Positions 1-9,655 of a stretch of DNA of 55,256 nucleotides are shown here, one piece after another. The DNA comes from Rhodothermales bacterium (GTDB lineage: Bacteria; Bacteroidota; Rhodothermia; Rhodothermales; Bin80): positions 1-55,256 of the forward strand of contig JAJECV010000032.1 in the NCBI GenBank assembly GCA_022821875.1, given 5' to 3'. Position 1 is the first letter of the stretch, and each line of letters begins with the position of its first letter. The position numbers and the translations under genes were made by a program. Below the pieces are notes generated by a model, which saw only the letters and a list, made by a program, of their open reading frames with translations, did no database searches and was not told the origin of the DNA.

Positions 1-141
1 GTGGGGCGAACCAGTTCCAATACCTATAGCACTACATAGAGTTTTTGACGAAAAATATACGATTACGCACCTCCAGGCGAGATCAGAGGGTGAAAATTTT
101 CTAAATATCCGTAAATTAACAGATCAGGTGACGAAGATGGG
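1..141 (-). mobile_element. End of an IS1634-like insertion sequence (left copy, runs off the window)
   Basis: Read on the minus strand, these 141 bases match the plus strand from 54598 onward with roughly 17 mismatches by eye and no gaps. The shared block begins CCCATCTTCGTCA and covers the untranslated leader of the element. In the right copy the transposase reading frame begins 183 bases from that end, so here the transposase would lie to the left of the window. Similarity stops sharply at 141/142, which marks the element border. The inner boundary falls inside the reading frame of a Fic-type protein. The family assignment rests on the protein encoded by the right copy. Confidence 0.75.
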
Positions 142-292
142 CTAGTGCGAGCAGCGCCTGTTCCTGGAGCTGAGGAAGCGATCCCCTGATTTTCAATGGG
201 GGGACAGGTGGGAGTTTGGCCGGAACAAATGCTTCGACCGTGAACCCATTTATTCCGGCAGCAACATGGTGCCCGGATTTCGTGCGTTTCAT
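116..292 (-). pseudogene. 5' end of a Fic-family gene cut by the insertion sequence
   Basis: A 58-codon frame starts with ATG at 292 and has GAGG about nine bases upstream. It contains the segment AFVPAKLPPVPPL followed by an alternation of Leu and Ala (about residues 21-51). This is the typical N-terminal helix entry of Fic/DOC AMP-transferases and resembles the start of the intact fic gene in this window. From about codon 51 the frame runs into the insertion-sequence end and stops at 118-116. The catalytic core (HPFx(D/E)GNGR) is therefore missing. The start codon overlaps the stop of the upstream 96-residue frame (ATGA). It is probably a gene disrupted by transposition. The match is by motif character only. 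Confidence 0.6.
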
Positions 293-579
293 GAAGGATA
301 CCTCAATTGGGCCATGACGGATTTTTGCATTCTTATTCCATTTTGAAGCTTAAAATAGAATAAGGGGCCGTCTTGTTCCATTTTGTAGAATAACATCCGA
401 ACCGGAGGAACTGGCTGGTGCGGCTGAATTTCCGCTGGATCTGGGAAGACACTGGAATCTGTCCGATTTGTTCTGTGTATCTGATGTCTTTCACCGTCAT
501 TGTCACGAATGTCCATCGGCATAGAAGAAATCCGACGAAGCGGGTTCATATCGAGGATCTCTTCCTGGAGCTCTGACAT
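289..579 (-). CDS. Hypothetical 96-residue protein upstream of the disrupted fic gene
   Basis: I do not recognise a family. The frame is open for 96 codons and ends with TGA sharing four bases (ATGA) with the start of the fic fragment, an arrangement typical of translationally coupled genes. The protein is hydrophilic in its first half and has a Pro-rich stretch near residues 47-60. No signal peptide, membrane segment or Cys motif is visible. Some Fic proteins are controlled by a small antitoxin encoded immediately upstream, which would fit the position, but the sequence shows no inhibitory (S/T)xxxE(G/N) motif. It could also be a chance open frame. Confidence 0.3.
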   Translation of the reverse strand: MSELQEEILDMNPLRRISSMPMDIRDNDGERHQIHRTNRTDSSVFPDPAEIQPHQPVPPVRMLFYKMEQDGPLFYFKLQNGIRMQKSVMAQLRYPS

Positions 580-667
580 CCGGCAGTTGCTGCGTAATTA
601 TCTGAAGCCTTATCTTTGAACCGGTCCAGTAGTCCCCCAACCACCCCATCTTAATTCTCCCGTATAA

Positions 668-1303
668 GTGTTCCTCTACTGTGCATGTAACCTGAATGAG
701 ATGCCGTCTATTGCAAAGGGCGGATTGTTACTGGGAAATTTAAACGAAGCCCGGCAACTAGAGACTGAGGCGGTTCTTGTGATGGATCGGAATGCTCTCA
801 TCCATCTCAGGCGAATTGGTTCCGCATACTACTCGGAATGCATTCCCCCGAACGCAATCATGAATTTAGATCCCTATGCTCCGCCCCGTGCAGTAACTGC
901 TGCCGGCGGGATCATCCTGAACCGGACCACAGATGAGCTTCTTTGCATCCGGCGGCACGGAGTTCTGGACCTCCCCAAGGGAAAACTTGACCCCGGCGAA
1001 TCCATTGCCCACTGCGCGGTACGGGAATTGCAGGAAGAGACCGGGATTCGTGATTTAGTTCAGGGCAGGTTACTGGGAACGACCGTGCATGGATATCGAC
1101 GGGCAGGCTTCTTTGAGATAAAAACGACCTATTGGTATGCGTTTACATCCGAGTCCACGCAGTTTGTGCCTGCATTGGAAGAGGGGATTGATGCAGTCTT
1201 CTGGGTTCCTTATGCACATGCAGAGCAAAACATAGACTATCCGGCCCTTCGCAATCTTCTGACTGACCTGCGGTCTGTTATTCAAGAAGTCGGTGAATCT
1301 TGA
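668..1303 (+). CDS. Nudix-family hydrolase with an N-terminal extension
   Basis: Nudix enzymes hydrolyse nucleoside diphosphates linked to another group, with Mg2+ bound by the Nudix box. The box is complete at about residues 105-127: it begins GKLDPGE and ends RELQEETGI, fitting GX5EX7REUXEEXGU. About 80 residues precede the Nudix fold and match no family I can name. They end in a conserved-looking NLDPYAPP stretch just before the first Nudix strand. The frame opens directly after a stop with GTG at 668; an internal ATG about 33 bases later is possible. Its last 26 bases overlap the 3' end of the convergent RNase D gene. The substrate cannot be predicted. Confidence 0.85.
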   Translation: MFLYCACNLNEMPSIAKGGLLLGNLNEARQLETEAVLVMDRNALIHLRRIGSAYYSECIPPNAIMNLDPYAPPRAVTAAGGIILNRTTDELLCIRRHGVLDLPKGKLDPGESIAHCAVRELQEETGIRDLVQGRLLGTTVHGYRRAGFFEIKTTYWYAFTSESTQFVPALEEGIDAVFWVPYAHAEQNIDYPALRNLLTDLRSVIQEVGES

Positions 1304-2423
1304 CGGCTCCGTCCTGCAAGGACACAGACGATTTGCCCCGCAGGATCTCAATCAACTCCCGACCTACGATATCCTTACGCCAGCCGTCTTTTAATAGATT
1401 CGATGGCTTTTCCGGGGTCTGGACAACATCTCTAAGACTTGCATTCGTCCCAATTAACTCGGGTTCAATCCCGTACTCAAACGCCCGGCTGGCAACGACT
1501 GCCAGCAAAAGATGCACCTGGGCGGATTCGGCATCGGTGAGCGGGTACCGCGCAAGCGGGACAGGACATGCGCTAGTCGGCGTATTCAGCGCCGCTTTGA
1601 TCACCTTCGCAAGTTTAATCTCGTGTTGGCGCGGTAAAGATGGACAGGCTCTTCGGACGAAGTCAGGTTTTTTACACCGCCTCTTTGTTAACTGCAAAAT
1701 TTCTTTATCCCGCAGAAAATGCTTTGGCAGCATGCCAGTCTTCAGCGCGGTGTTCGTGCGCCAGTCCGCAACCGCTGCGAGCACAGCGCACTGCTGCGGA
1801 GTAAATTTGAGCGTGCCGGGAGCACTCAGGAGCCGCTCGGCAGGAGTCGGAGGCCGGTAGCCGGCCGGATCATTGAATATCTCCATCTCCTGCTCCAGCC
1901 AGGAAGTGCGCCGCATCTTCACTGCGCGAGAGAGCAAAGATTCGCGGATCTGATGCAGGTAGAGAACATCCTTTTTCGCATACCTGAGCTGGGCCGGAGA
2001 AAGGGGGCGGCGTAACCAGTTGGATCGCTGCTGACTTTTTGAGAGATGAATGCCACAGAAATTCTGCACCAGCTCAGACAGCGAATAGTTTTTCCCTGCC
2101 CCAAGGAGGCGGGCGGCAAGTTTGACATCAAAAATATTTCTCGGCGTTGCACCAGTTGCGCTCGCAATCAGACCAAGATCCTGGCTGGCATCATGCAGGA
2201 TCTTGACAATCGCCGTGTCCTCCAGAACAGGCTTCAACAGGCGTAAATCATCAAAAGCCAGCACATCAATGAGACAGGCTTCCCCGCTGCTGAACCCCAC
2301 CTGCACAATAGATAAAACCGTTTCAGGATGTTTGCCGGATATAAACTCGGTGTCCAGAGCGACAGAAGAAAATGCCCTCATCCGGAAACACAGATCCGAT
2401 AGCGCTTGGCGGGTGTTAATCAT
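1278..2423 (-). CDS. rnd: Ribonuclease D
   Basis: A 3'-5' exoribonuclease of the DEDD superfamily, acting in 3' maturation of tRNA and other stable RNAs. Exo I appears as DTEF near residue 24, exo II around HDASQDL, and exo III as the KKDVLYL segment. These are followed by a linker and helical HRDC-type domain(s) in the C-terminal half. The 381-residue length fits bacterial RNase D. The ATG at 2423 was chosen over an in-frame TTG four codons upstream. The 3' end converges on, and overlaps, the Nudix gene by 26 bases. A divergent ferredoxin gene starts about 110 bases upstream. Confidence 0.92.
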   Translation of the reverse strand: MINTRQALSDLCFRMRAFSSVALDTEFISGKHPETVLSIVQVGFSSGEACLIDVLAFDDLRLLKPVLEDTAIVKILHDASQDLGLIASATGATPRNIFDVKLAARLLGAGKNYSLSELVQNFCGIHLSKSQQRSNWLRRPLSPAQLRYAKKDVLYLHQIRESLLSRAVKMRRTSWLEQEMEIFNDPAGYRPPTPAERLLSAPGTLKFTPQQCAVLAAVADWRTNTALKTGMLPKHFLRDKEILQLTKRRCKKPDFVRRACPSLPRQHEIKLAKVIKAALNTPTSACPVPLARYPLTDAESAQVHLLLAVVASRAFEYGIEPELIGTNASLRDVVQTPEKPSNLLKDGWRKDIVGRELIEILRGKSSVSLQDGAVKIHRLLE

Positions 2424-2534
2424 AGATTGGACCAATCAGGGATTCAATGGGTAAAAGCGGGGGTTTGGCCTATCTTCAAGGTGAGTCAGATCCACTGTTC
2501 TATATTTATCTCCAAGCGAAATCATTTTTAAAAC

Positions 2535-2879
2535 ATGCCATACATCGTTACCGAACCGTGTATTAATTGTAAGCATACCGACTGCGTAGAGGTATGCCCT
2601 GTAGATTGTTTTTATGAAGGTCCAAACTTTCTGGTTATCCATCCTGATGAGTGCATTGATTGCAATGCATGCGTACCGGTGTGCCCGGTAGAGGCCATCT
2701 ATCCAGATGACGAGGTGCCTGAAAAGTGGGCGCACTACGCCGACTGGAACACCTACCTTGCAGAAAAATGGCAGGAGCAGGACTACAATATCATTGAGCG
2801 CAAAGACCCACTGCCTGATGCGGAGGAGTGGAAAACCAAAGAAAAATCCGAAGAGGACATTCTGGAGTGGGATGTCTAA
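2535..2879 (+). CDS. fdxA: Seven-iron ferredoxin FdxA
   Basis: A small cytoplasmic electron carrier of the [3Fe-4S][4Fe-4S] type. The N-terminal 55 residues carry the diagnostic cysteines: C9, C17 and C50 for the three-iron cluster; C21, C40, C43 and C46 for the four-iron cluster, inside [12 protein letters not shown]. The rest is the acidic tail usual in FdxA (total 114 residues). The start ATG follows an AT-rich leader. The final four bases overlap the 3' end of the convergent ahcY gene. The redox partner is unknown; no partner oxidoreductase is adjacent. Confidence 0.93.
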   Translation: MPYIVTEPCINCKHTDCVEVCPVDCFYEGPNFLVIHPDECIDCNACVPVCPVEAIYPDDEVPEKWAHYADWNTYLAEKWQEQDYNIIERKDPLPDAEEWKTKEKSEEDILEWDV

Positions 2880-4153
2880 GTGCCCGCCGAGTAGTCACTC
2901 GCATACCTCTCTTGTTCCAGGGTCAGTGCGTCAATCCTGAGCCCCATTGTATCCAGTTTCAGGCGGGCAATCTCTTCATCGACCGAGGCAGGCAGGTCAA
3001 TCACCTTACGTGGCAGTTCCTCCCCGCTCTCTTTGGCCTGAATCAATCCCAGATGGGCCATAAACTGGTTGGCAAAACTCATGTCCATTACTTCGGAGGG
3101 ATGCCCCTCTGCTGCCGCAAGGTTGACCAGCCGCCCATCTGCCAGCACATAAATTCTGGCTCCGTCAGATCGCGTATACTCACGGTTATTGGGGCGGATA
3201 TCCCGTTTCGCGGTTGCGAGTTCGGAGAGTTCAACCAAGTTTAACTCAACATCGTAGTGCCCTGTATTACAGACAATTGCTCCATCCTTCATCGAGTCAA
3301 AGTGCGATCCTCGAATCACATCTTTCATCCCGGTTGCCGTCACAAATACATCCCCGATACGGGCGGCCTCCTCCATGGGCATGACACGCATCCCGTCCAG
3401 AGTTGCCTTGAGGGCCGCTGCAGGGCGCACCTCGGTCACGATCACATTGGCACCCATTCCGCGCCCCCTGATGGCAACGCCCCGGCCGCAGTGTCCATAG
3501 CCCGCCACGACCAGATTCTTTCCGGCAAGAAGCACGCTGCTGGCACGCAGGATCCCGTCCAGTGTGGACTGCCCGGTTCCGTAGACATTGTCAAAGTCCC
3601 ATTTGGTTTCCGTATCATTCACAGCATACACCGGATAAAGGAGTTTCCCATCATCTGCCATTGCACGCAGCCGCTGCACACCGGTGGTGGTTTCCTCGCT
3701 CCCGCCAATGATATGATCCGCAAGGTGTGGAAACCGCTTATGGATCGTGAAAATCAGATCCGCCCCGTCATCCAATGTGGTATCCGGAGCTTCGTCAATG
3801 GTCCGGTCGATACTCCAGTAGAAGCCCTCAACATCCTGCCCGTACCAGGCATAGATTTCAATTCCACCAAGCGCCAGCGCGGCGGCCACCTCATCATTCG
3901 TTGAAAGGGGGTTGCATCCGCTCCATGAAACTTCGGCACCGCAGGCGGCCAGAGTTTCAATGAGTACAGCAGTCTCTTTGGTGACATGCAGACAGCCGGT
4001 GATCTTGTACCCCTTGAACGGCTGAATATCTGCATACTGCTTACGCAGACGCATCAGCACGGGCATCCGGCTTTCGGCCCATTCAATTCGCATACGACCG
4101 TTGTCAGCAAGACGCAGGTCACGCACTTTGTACTTTCCCTCCAAATGATCCAT
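2876..4153 (-). CDS. ahcY: Adenosylhomocysteinase
   Basis: Cleaves S-adenosylhomocysteine to adenosine and homocysteine using tightly bound NAD+, removing the inhibitory product of methyl transfer. Visible signatures are [17 protein letters not shown] near the N-terminus, the NAD-binding Rossmann loop GYGHCGRG around the middle, and the CNTGHYDVE segment that follows. The protein is 425 residues, usual for the short bacterial form, and ends in [10 protein letters not shown], close to the family's conserved C-terminus. metK lies upstream on the same strand with the M36 protease gene between them, so the methyl cycle genes are near each other but not strictly contiguous. Confidence 0.96.
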   Translation of the reverse strand: MDHLEGKYKVRDLRLADNGRMRIEWAESRMPVLMRLRKQYADIQPFKGYKITGCLHVTKETAVLIETLAACGAEVSWSGCNPLSTNDEVAAALALGGIEIYAWYGQDVEGFYWSIDRTIDEAPDTTLDDGADLIFTIHKRFPHLADHIIGGSEETTTGVQRLRAMADDGKLLYPVYAVNDTETKWDFDNVYGTGQSTLDGILRASSVLLAGKNLVVAGYGHCGRGVAIRGRGMGANVIVTEVRPAAALKATLDGMRVMPMEEAARIGDVFVTATGMKDVIRGSHFDSMKDGAIVCNTGHYDVELNLVELSELATAKRDIRPNNREYTRSDGARIYVLADGRLVNLAAAEGHPSEVMDMSFANQFMAHLGLIQAKESGEELPRKVIDLPASVDEEIARLKLDTMGLRIDALTLEQERYASDYSAGT

Positions 4154-4214
4154 GGATTAATTTGATTTAAATAAGTTGGCAGCGTTCAAACCCGCATCGT
4201 CCCCTTCCGTTCGT

Positions 4215-7200
4215 TTAGCGCACAAGCGTGATCGACTGCTGCAGAAGTTTATTACCGGCCTGCATCCGGATCCAGTATACACCGGGCGCAAAGCCATGTA
4301 GGTTTAAGTTGATTGCATACCCCCCCGCCTCATGTCTCCTGTCCGTCACATTCTGAATATTCTGACCAAGAAGATTATAGACCGTGATCCGCACATCTGT
4401 GGCTTCCGGGAGGATATAATTGATGGTCGTCTCGCCGGTGAATGGATTCGGGAAGTTTGGATAGAGTACAAGATCATCGGGGGAAGGAATTGCCGGTGTA
4501 TCTCGCTCTAAATGGTAGTACTCTGCACTGAAAACCTGCCAGAACCCATCTGCTCTCTGCTGTCTTCCCCGAATTAAATCCAGACGCAGCTGATAGGGCT
4601 GCCGCAGAGATGTGAGATCAAACCACGACTCAACGACTTCAGGAGAACTCCCGAAAAATACATCTATGCCCGACTGGTGTATGTCAGAATAACCGGTGCC
4701 GGATACCAACGCATTCCATGTTCCGCCACCATCCTCGGTTACACTTATCTGCCCCAGACTTTCATCACTCAGTTGATAGGCGTGACGCAGGCGCAGCATC
4801 GTTCGTGCTGGACGATCCGCAAAATAGGCGGGGGCCAATACGAGGGACGACTGCCGTTCAGACGTGTTGGTTCGCGCAAGATAACCCTCTTCGGAATCCG
4901 TCCATGTACCGTTAAGGCGGCCATTGGTCAATGCCGTTTGCGGGGTACGAGAAGGGGCATACAGTTTAAGAAGTTCTCCAGGCGGCTCTTCGCCAAGAAT
5001 GCGAAGATTACTGTCAAAATCCCGGACCATGATGTAGTAGCCCAACTCTGCACCCGGCGGAAGATCCGGTATGGGAATGGATGCACGGAACCCGTCCGGG
5101 TTCGTCCACAGCGGATTGAGCCGATAGTCTCCCAGAAACGGCAGTTGTGCCTGATCGGATCTGTACAGATACAGACGAACCGATTCAATCCCCGTATCGT
5201 CGGATGCAGCGACCTGCATGGTTGTTGTTGTTTTACCGGGAGGGATAAACTGATGCGCAAGCGGAGCACGGTGGATCACGGGCGGGGTTTTCTCCACCGG
5301 CGGATCGGTAAAGACACGTATATCCCGAACGGCCCATCCTGCATAATTGTCCGTGGTGGCATTTGAGTTCCCGGTCCCAGTTCCAAACGCAAGCCGTGTA
5401 TGGACTTCAAAGCGGTAAGCACCTGCAGGTGCATCCGGCAGAGGTACACGGACCCGGCGCCAGCCAAAACTGGACCCTCCGAAGGCACGGGTCCCCGACA
5501 GCGGATTCGAGAGCGTGGATTCAATGTCCCCGTTATAGCCCCACTGCGGCTCGGCAACGCTCCAGGACTGCCCGCCGTCCGTTGAAAACTGAATCTGCCC
5601 GCCATCATAAAGAATGCCGCCCGCCTCTCCTGGCCCGGGAACATTCGAGTGCTCAAAGTCATGCCAGTGCCAGAATTCCAGATGCGCATCGGGGTATCCG
5701 ACAACATTAACCTCGGGGAAAGAGAGTAGACTCTGAGCGGGTTTGTCACTGTACGGTCCATCAGGTGCCGTCACCCAGAGCATGCCCTCATATTCGAACC
5801 CATCCTCCCTGGAAGCCCACTCGCCGCCGCCCAAATTTGGCCAATCTTCAGGATTCCATACGCCAAGCTGCTTGGGGCCGGGGATCGCATCCAGTCGCAA
5901 CTGCGGTGCCTCCGAAGGCGGAAATACTGCCCTGTTTGGCGGATCTGCAACATCATATGCTATAATTTGATACTCTACCCATACCCCCGGCAAGGCGCTT
6001 TCAGGAACATCAGGAAATGGCATCTTCAGGGTATAGGTGCTGCTGCCTGAGCGCTGCAATTCAAGCGTGCCGGAAGTCGTTCGTTCCTGTCTCGGTTCGT
6101 GAATGGTATAGGCAAGTGTAACCCGGGACACGGCATTATCATCGGTCACCTGGATGGAGAGCGGGTCCCGAACTTCTTCCGGCACTACATGCATTACAGG
6201 CGTGTAGGTGATCGCTGGGGCCTGGGTATCCGGCCCTAAACGTACAGACCAGAGGTCCTCAGGCGCGGATCGCGGCCGGGTCGCCGCTGCCACTTCCGAT
6301 GAAGCCCGAAAATAGTACTCCAGAAGCACGGCCGATGCAGGAAACATGAGTTCGGTACTCCATCTGGTGCCCCCCTCGTGCGTCAATGCTTTTATTTCAA
6401 ACTCTCCCGAATCCAGGCGGTAGTGGAGATCCGCGCTGGTGATCGAAAACTCGGTCACTTCAATATCCGCGTCCAGTTTCAGGGGAAGCGTGAGATCCAT
6501 ATGCCAATCCAGAGGGGTGTGGGTAATGGCGGGAATCCCATTCGGGGAATCGATAAATCCTTTTGGTTCAAAGATTTCATAAATATCGGCAGTATATTGT
6601 CCGTTATTCAGAGCTTCGTCGGCCATGATAAGTGCTTCAACCATGTCGGGAAGCTTGAAATTACTGGGCTCCAGATATGAAAACCCGGCTAGATGCAGAC
6701 GGTCCGCATTCTCACGGCCAATTCGTTCCCACAGTTTCATCATCAGGCTCGCCCAGGTTCGTCCGTAGGTATAGATATTGCATGTGCCTCTACAGTCCCT
6801 CTGGATCACATCGTAGTCATGATTCCCGTCGACGCGGCGCCCTCCCCAGGCAACGCCATCCCAGGGGAAGACCTGCTTCCAGTCTCTTGCAGGAACCAGT
6901 CCACGATCCATAAGATCCCGGCGGTAAGAAACCGCCCAATAATCACCAAACCCCTCACCAAGAACTCCCCATTCCTGTAATGGACGTGTCCTAAATCCAA
7001 GATGGTGATGCATGATGGCATGGCCGTACTCGTGCAGGATCACGCCGGCATCCTCGGCATCGTCCACGCCGCCATATCCAAAGTGCAGGGATCTCCTTGA
7101 CGGAAGGTAATAGGAATTATCCTGCGAAAATGCATAGGGATCCGCGGATATCGGGCGAGACGGTGGAGATCTTCCTACATCCAGAGACTGGATATAACGC

Positions 7201-8243
7201 TCGCTCATATCAATATAGTAGTACACCATGACCGCCTCAAAATTCGGATTATCCCGTGTATACTTAAAGTCCGTCGGATCACTCTCTACGGGCGCATCCT
7301 CACCGGTAATTCTCACCCACGGTCCCCGCAGCCGGTAGTTTCCGTCGTCACCTTGTTCAATATCCTGAAGTGTAACGGTCTGAAGCAGAGCAGACAGTGC
7401 TGCGTTATTCTTATCATTGTTGTCGACATAGTCGCCTCCATAGGACGCGCCGGAGGCGGTCAGCGGATCATACAGCCATACCTGCCCCTCCCCATCCACT
7501 TTGGAGGGGGGCGGATCCGGGTGAGCGTGCGAGTACACGCGCTGATCCAGTAATTGGATCAACTGTCCGGTATTGGCATCCAGGAGAACCTCCCATTCTT
7601 CCGGGGTATCGTCCCGCCATGCAACTATTCGCCAGATCAGCCGCGGCGGCTGGCCGGGCAGGACCAGAAGTTCGGCAGGGGTTGAGATTGCTCCATCTCT
7701 GGAGACGGCACGCTGTGCCAGAGATTCGGCCTGCGTTGCGCTGAGCGCAGGTACAGGATGAAATGCATCCACGCGTTCCAGATGGGGGGCGTAGCCGCTG
7801 ATGGCCATCACGGGCAATCCGGCCCGGTTCAGGTTTACATGCACAAAGCGGCCATAAACCGGAACACCGGCCAGCGTCTGCTGAAAGGTCAGGTGATGGG
7901 CGCCAAAGGTCTCTTTTTTCTGCACCAGCTGCAGCGCCTCCGGCGCACCAATCCCGAAGTCCTCCCCATCCCGTGCCAGCCATGACCTTACGGTAGCCTC
8001 CAGCGTGGACTCCGGATTCATATCCAGACTTAGCCGGTAGGCGGCCCGCAGGATGCCCAGTTCGTCATCAATCCGCCCGTTTGCTGTCCGGGTTGTGGAA
8101 AAGTCCGTCCAGATATTCAACTCCGCAACAAAACTGCGGGAAGCCTCTGGAAGGGACTGGACGGCTTCTATGCGATGATCCTGCGCAACGGCGGTCACCA
8201 CACAAAACAAGGTCAGCAGTGTGGTGATGGATGAGCGTATCAT
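4215..8243 (-). CDS. Secreted M36-type (fungalysin-like) metallopeptidase with type IX sorting tail
   Basis: A very large exported zinc protease (1342 residues). A signal peptide occupies about residues 1-20 (hydrophobic core ending VAQ). An FTP-type propeptide follows (about 80-200, including AGVPVYGRFVHV). The catalytic domain has H404-E405-Y-G-H408, and GEGFGD with E430 is the likely third zinc ligand. After about residue 600 come several beta-rich, Ig-like or accessory modules. The last 82 residues (from YPNFPNPF) are a Por-type sorting domain, which in this phylum directs proteins through the type IX system to the cell surface or medium. It sits between metK and ahcY on the same strand, with 29 bases to metK, but has no obvious functional tie to them. 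It is likely a nutrient-scavenging protease. Confidence 0.9.
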   Translation of the reverse strand: MIRSSITTLLTLFCVVTAVAQDHRIEAVQSLPEASRSFVAELNIWTDFSTTRTANGRIDDELGILRAAYRLSLDMNPESTLEATVRSWLARDGEDFGIGAPEALQLVQKKETFGAHHLTFQQTLAGVPVYGRFVHVNLNRAGLPVMAISGYAPHLERVDAFHPVPALSATQAESLAQRAVSRDGAISTPAELLVLPGQPPRLIWRIVAWRDDTPEEWEVLLDANTGQLIQLLDQRVYSHAHPDPPPSKVDGEGQVWLYDPLTASGASYGGDYVDNNDKNNAALSALLQTVTLQDIEQGDDGNYRLRGPWVRITGEDAPVESDPTDFKYTRDNPNFEAVMVYYYIDMSERYIQSLDVGRSPPSRPISADPYAFSQDNSYYLPSRRSLHFGYGGVDDAEDAGVILHEYGHAIMHHHLGFRTRPLQEWGVLGEGFGDYWAVSYRRDLMDRGLVPARDWKQVFPWDGVAWGGRRVDGNHDYDVIQRDCRGTCNIYTYGRTWASLMMKLWERIGRENADRLHLAGFSYLEPSNFKLPDMVEALIMADEALNNGQYTADIYEIFEPKGFIDSPNGIPAITHTPLDWHMDLTLPLKLDADIEVTEFSITSADLHYRLDSGEFEIKALTHEGGTRWSTELMFPASAVLLEYYFRASSEVAAATRPRSAPEDLWSVRLGPDTQAPAITYTPVMHVVPEEVRDPLSIQVTDDNAVSRVTLAYTIHEPRQERTTSGTLELQRSGSSTYTLKMPFPDVPESALPGVWVEYQIIAYDVADPPNRAVFPPSEAPQLRLDAIPGPKQLGVWNPEDWPNLGGGEWASREDGFEYEGMLWVTAPDGPYSDKPAQSLLSFPEVNVVGYPDAHLEFWHWHDFEHSNVPGPGEAGGILYDGGQIQFSTDGGQSWSVAEPQWGYNGDIESTLSNPLSGTRAFGGSSFGWRRVRVPLPDAPAGAYRFEVHTRLAFGTGTGNSNATTDNYAGWAVRDIRVFTDPPVEKTPPVIHRAPLAHQFIPPGKTTTTMQVAASDDTGIESVRLYLYRSDQAQLPFLGDYRLNPLWTNPDGFRASIPIPDLPPGAELGYYIMVRDFDSNLRILGEEPPGELLKLYAPSRTPQTALTNGRLNGTWTDSEEGYLARTNTSERQSSLVLAPAYFADRPARTMLRLRHAYQLSDESLGQISVTEDGGGTWNALVSGTGYSDIHQSGIDVFFGSSPEVVESWFDLTSLRQPYQLRLDLIRGRQQRADGFWQVFSAEYYHLERDTPAIPSPDDLVLYPNFPNPFTGETTINYILPEATDVRITVYNLLGQNIQNVTDRRHEAGGYAINLNLHGFAPGVYWIRMQAGNKLLQQSITLVR

Positions 8244-8272
8244 GCAGAATATTTTTTCATTCAGACGGAATG

Positions 8273-9472
8273 CTACCCCGCGTGTCTCCGCAATTTTTCT
8301 ACGGCATCTAGTTGCTCCCAGGGGAGGTGAATGCGCCCAAAATGGCCATAGGCAGCAGTCTGCTGATAGATTGGTTTTTTGAGTCCGAGGTGATTGATAA
8401 TGCCCCCGGGCCTCAGATCAAAAGTGTTTTCTACGATTTTGGACAGATCATGATCACATAACCCATGTTTCGCCGTACCGGACGAGTCAACAAAGATGGA
8501 TACGGGGTCCGCTTTGCCGATGACATAGGCAATCTGAATTTCGACCCTATCGGCTAGACCGGCGGCCACCAGATTCTTGGCAACATGCCGTGCGGCATAG
8601 GCAGCGGAGCGATCAACTTTGGATGGATCTTTTCCACTGAAGGCACCGCCGCCGTGTGCTCCCCGGCCGCCGTACGTGTCCACAATGATTTTGCGTCCGG
8701 TGAGTCCCGCATCGGCGTGCGGGCCGCCCGCAATAAACTTCCCGGTCTTGTTCACGATAAGTTTGGTTTCGCCATCCCGCAGATGGTCAGCAATCACACG
8801 CGGCAGAAGATGATCGTTCAGATCCTGTTTGATCTGATCCTGCTCTACGCCTGCATCATGCTGGGTTGCAATCACGATGGTGTCAATTCTTTTGGGGGTT
8901 CGCCCGGTCTGGCCATACTCAACGGTGACCTGGCTTTTGGAATCCGGGCGCAGATAGGGCATGATGGATTCATTCTTTCGAATGCGTGCCAATTCTTTTA
9001 CCAGTCCATGTGCATAGTAGAGTGGCATGGGCATCAGCACCGAATTCCCCTGGCCGTCTTCTTCAATCTCCTTACAGGCAAACCCGAACATCATCCCCTG
9101 ATCGCCGGCCCCCTGGGGTTTCCCGCTGGCGGCATCTGCGTCCACTCCCTGAGCAATATCATCACTCTGATTGTGAATGTAATTGGTTACCTCAAGGGTA
9201 TTCGCATTGAAATGAAGATCAGGGTAGACATAACCGATATTACGGACAACCCTGCGGACAATCTCCTCGATATCGTTACATGTGATCACACCTTCTGATC
9301 GCACCTCTCCCGCGAGGACCACCTTGTCAGTGGTCACCATCGTCTCAACGGCCACGCGGCTGTCGGGGTCCTGGGCTAAGTATGCATCCAGGATTGCGTC
9401 TGAAATCTGATCGGCAACCTTATCCGGGTGTCCCTCCGACACAGACTCGGATGTGAATAAGTAATTGGGCAT
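8273..9472 (-). CDS. metK: S-adenosylmethionine synthetase
   Basis: Makes S-adenosylmethionine from methionine and ATP, supplying methyl groups for the pathway that AhcY completes. The N-terminal SEGHPDKVADQISDAILD and the GAGDQGMMFGFA nonapeptide region are unmistakable, and the length (399 residues) is normal. ATG at 9472 is the clear start. No Shine-Dalgarno sequence is visible; the leader is AT-rich next to the start and contains a strong hairpin about 20-60 bases upstream (separate entry). Confidence 0.97.
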   Translation of the reverse strand: MPNYLFTSESVSEGHPDKVADQISDAILDAYLAQDPDSRVAVETMVTTDKVVLAGEVRSEGVITCNDIEEIVRRVVRNIGYVYPDLHFNANTLEVTNYIHNQSDDIAQGVDADAASGKPQGAGDQGMMFGFACKEIEEDGQGNSVLMPMPLYYAHGLVKELARIRKNESIMPYLRPDSKSQVTVEYGQTGRTPKRIDTIVIATQHDAGVEQDQIKQDLNDHLLPRVIADHLRDGETKLIVNKTGKFIAGGPHADAGLTGRKIIVDTYGGRGAHGGGAFSGKDPSKVDRSAAYAARHVAKNLVAAGLADRVEIQIAYVIGKADPVSIFVDSSGTAKHGLCDHDLSKIVENTFDLRPGGIINHLGLKKPIYQQTAAYGHFGRIHLPWEQLDAVEKLRRHAG

Positions 9473-9492
9473 AAGCTAAATAGAATCAAATG

Positions 9493-9535
9493 GGGGCGTT
9501 TGAACCGGTTGCGGTTCTTGTTGGTTCAACTCCCC
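9493..9535 (-). promoter_or_regulatory. Hairpin in the metK leader
   Basis: In the transcript orientation, TTGAACC (9529-9523) can pair with GGTTCAA (9506-9500), closing a 16-base loop. The flanking GGGG/CCCC (9535-9532 with 9496-9493) extend the stem beyond a small internal loop. It lies 21-63 bases upstream of the metK ATG with no following T-run, so it is not an ordinary terminator. SAM synthetase genes are often controlled by SAM-sensing leaders, but I do not recognise any known SAM riboswitch consensus here. It may instead be a protein-binding operator. Confidence 0.4.
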
Positions 9536-9655
9536 TGTTTACGGTGGAATTCAGGCACTTTAGGGAAAGTTGTATGAATTTGCCGTAATTTAGTTGTCCT
9601 TTGCCGCACGAATAATCGCTGCGGTTTCTTCAAATAAGCTACTAATCAGATAATT

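Noticed and set aside
9473-9560. metK leader considered as a known SAM riboswitch
   Set aside because: I see a hairpin but none of the conserved core sequences of the SAM riboswitch classes, so only an unspecific regulatory element is called.
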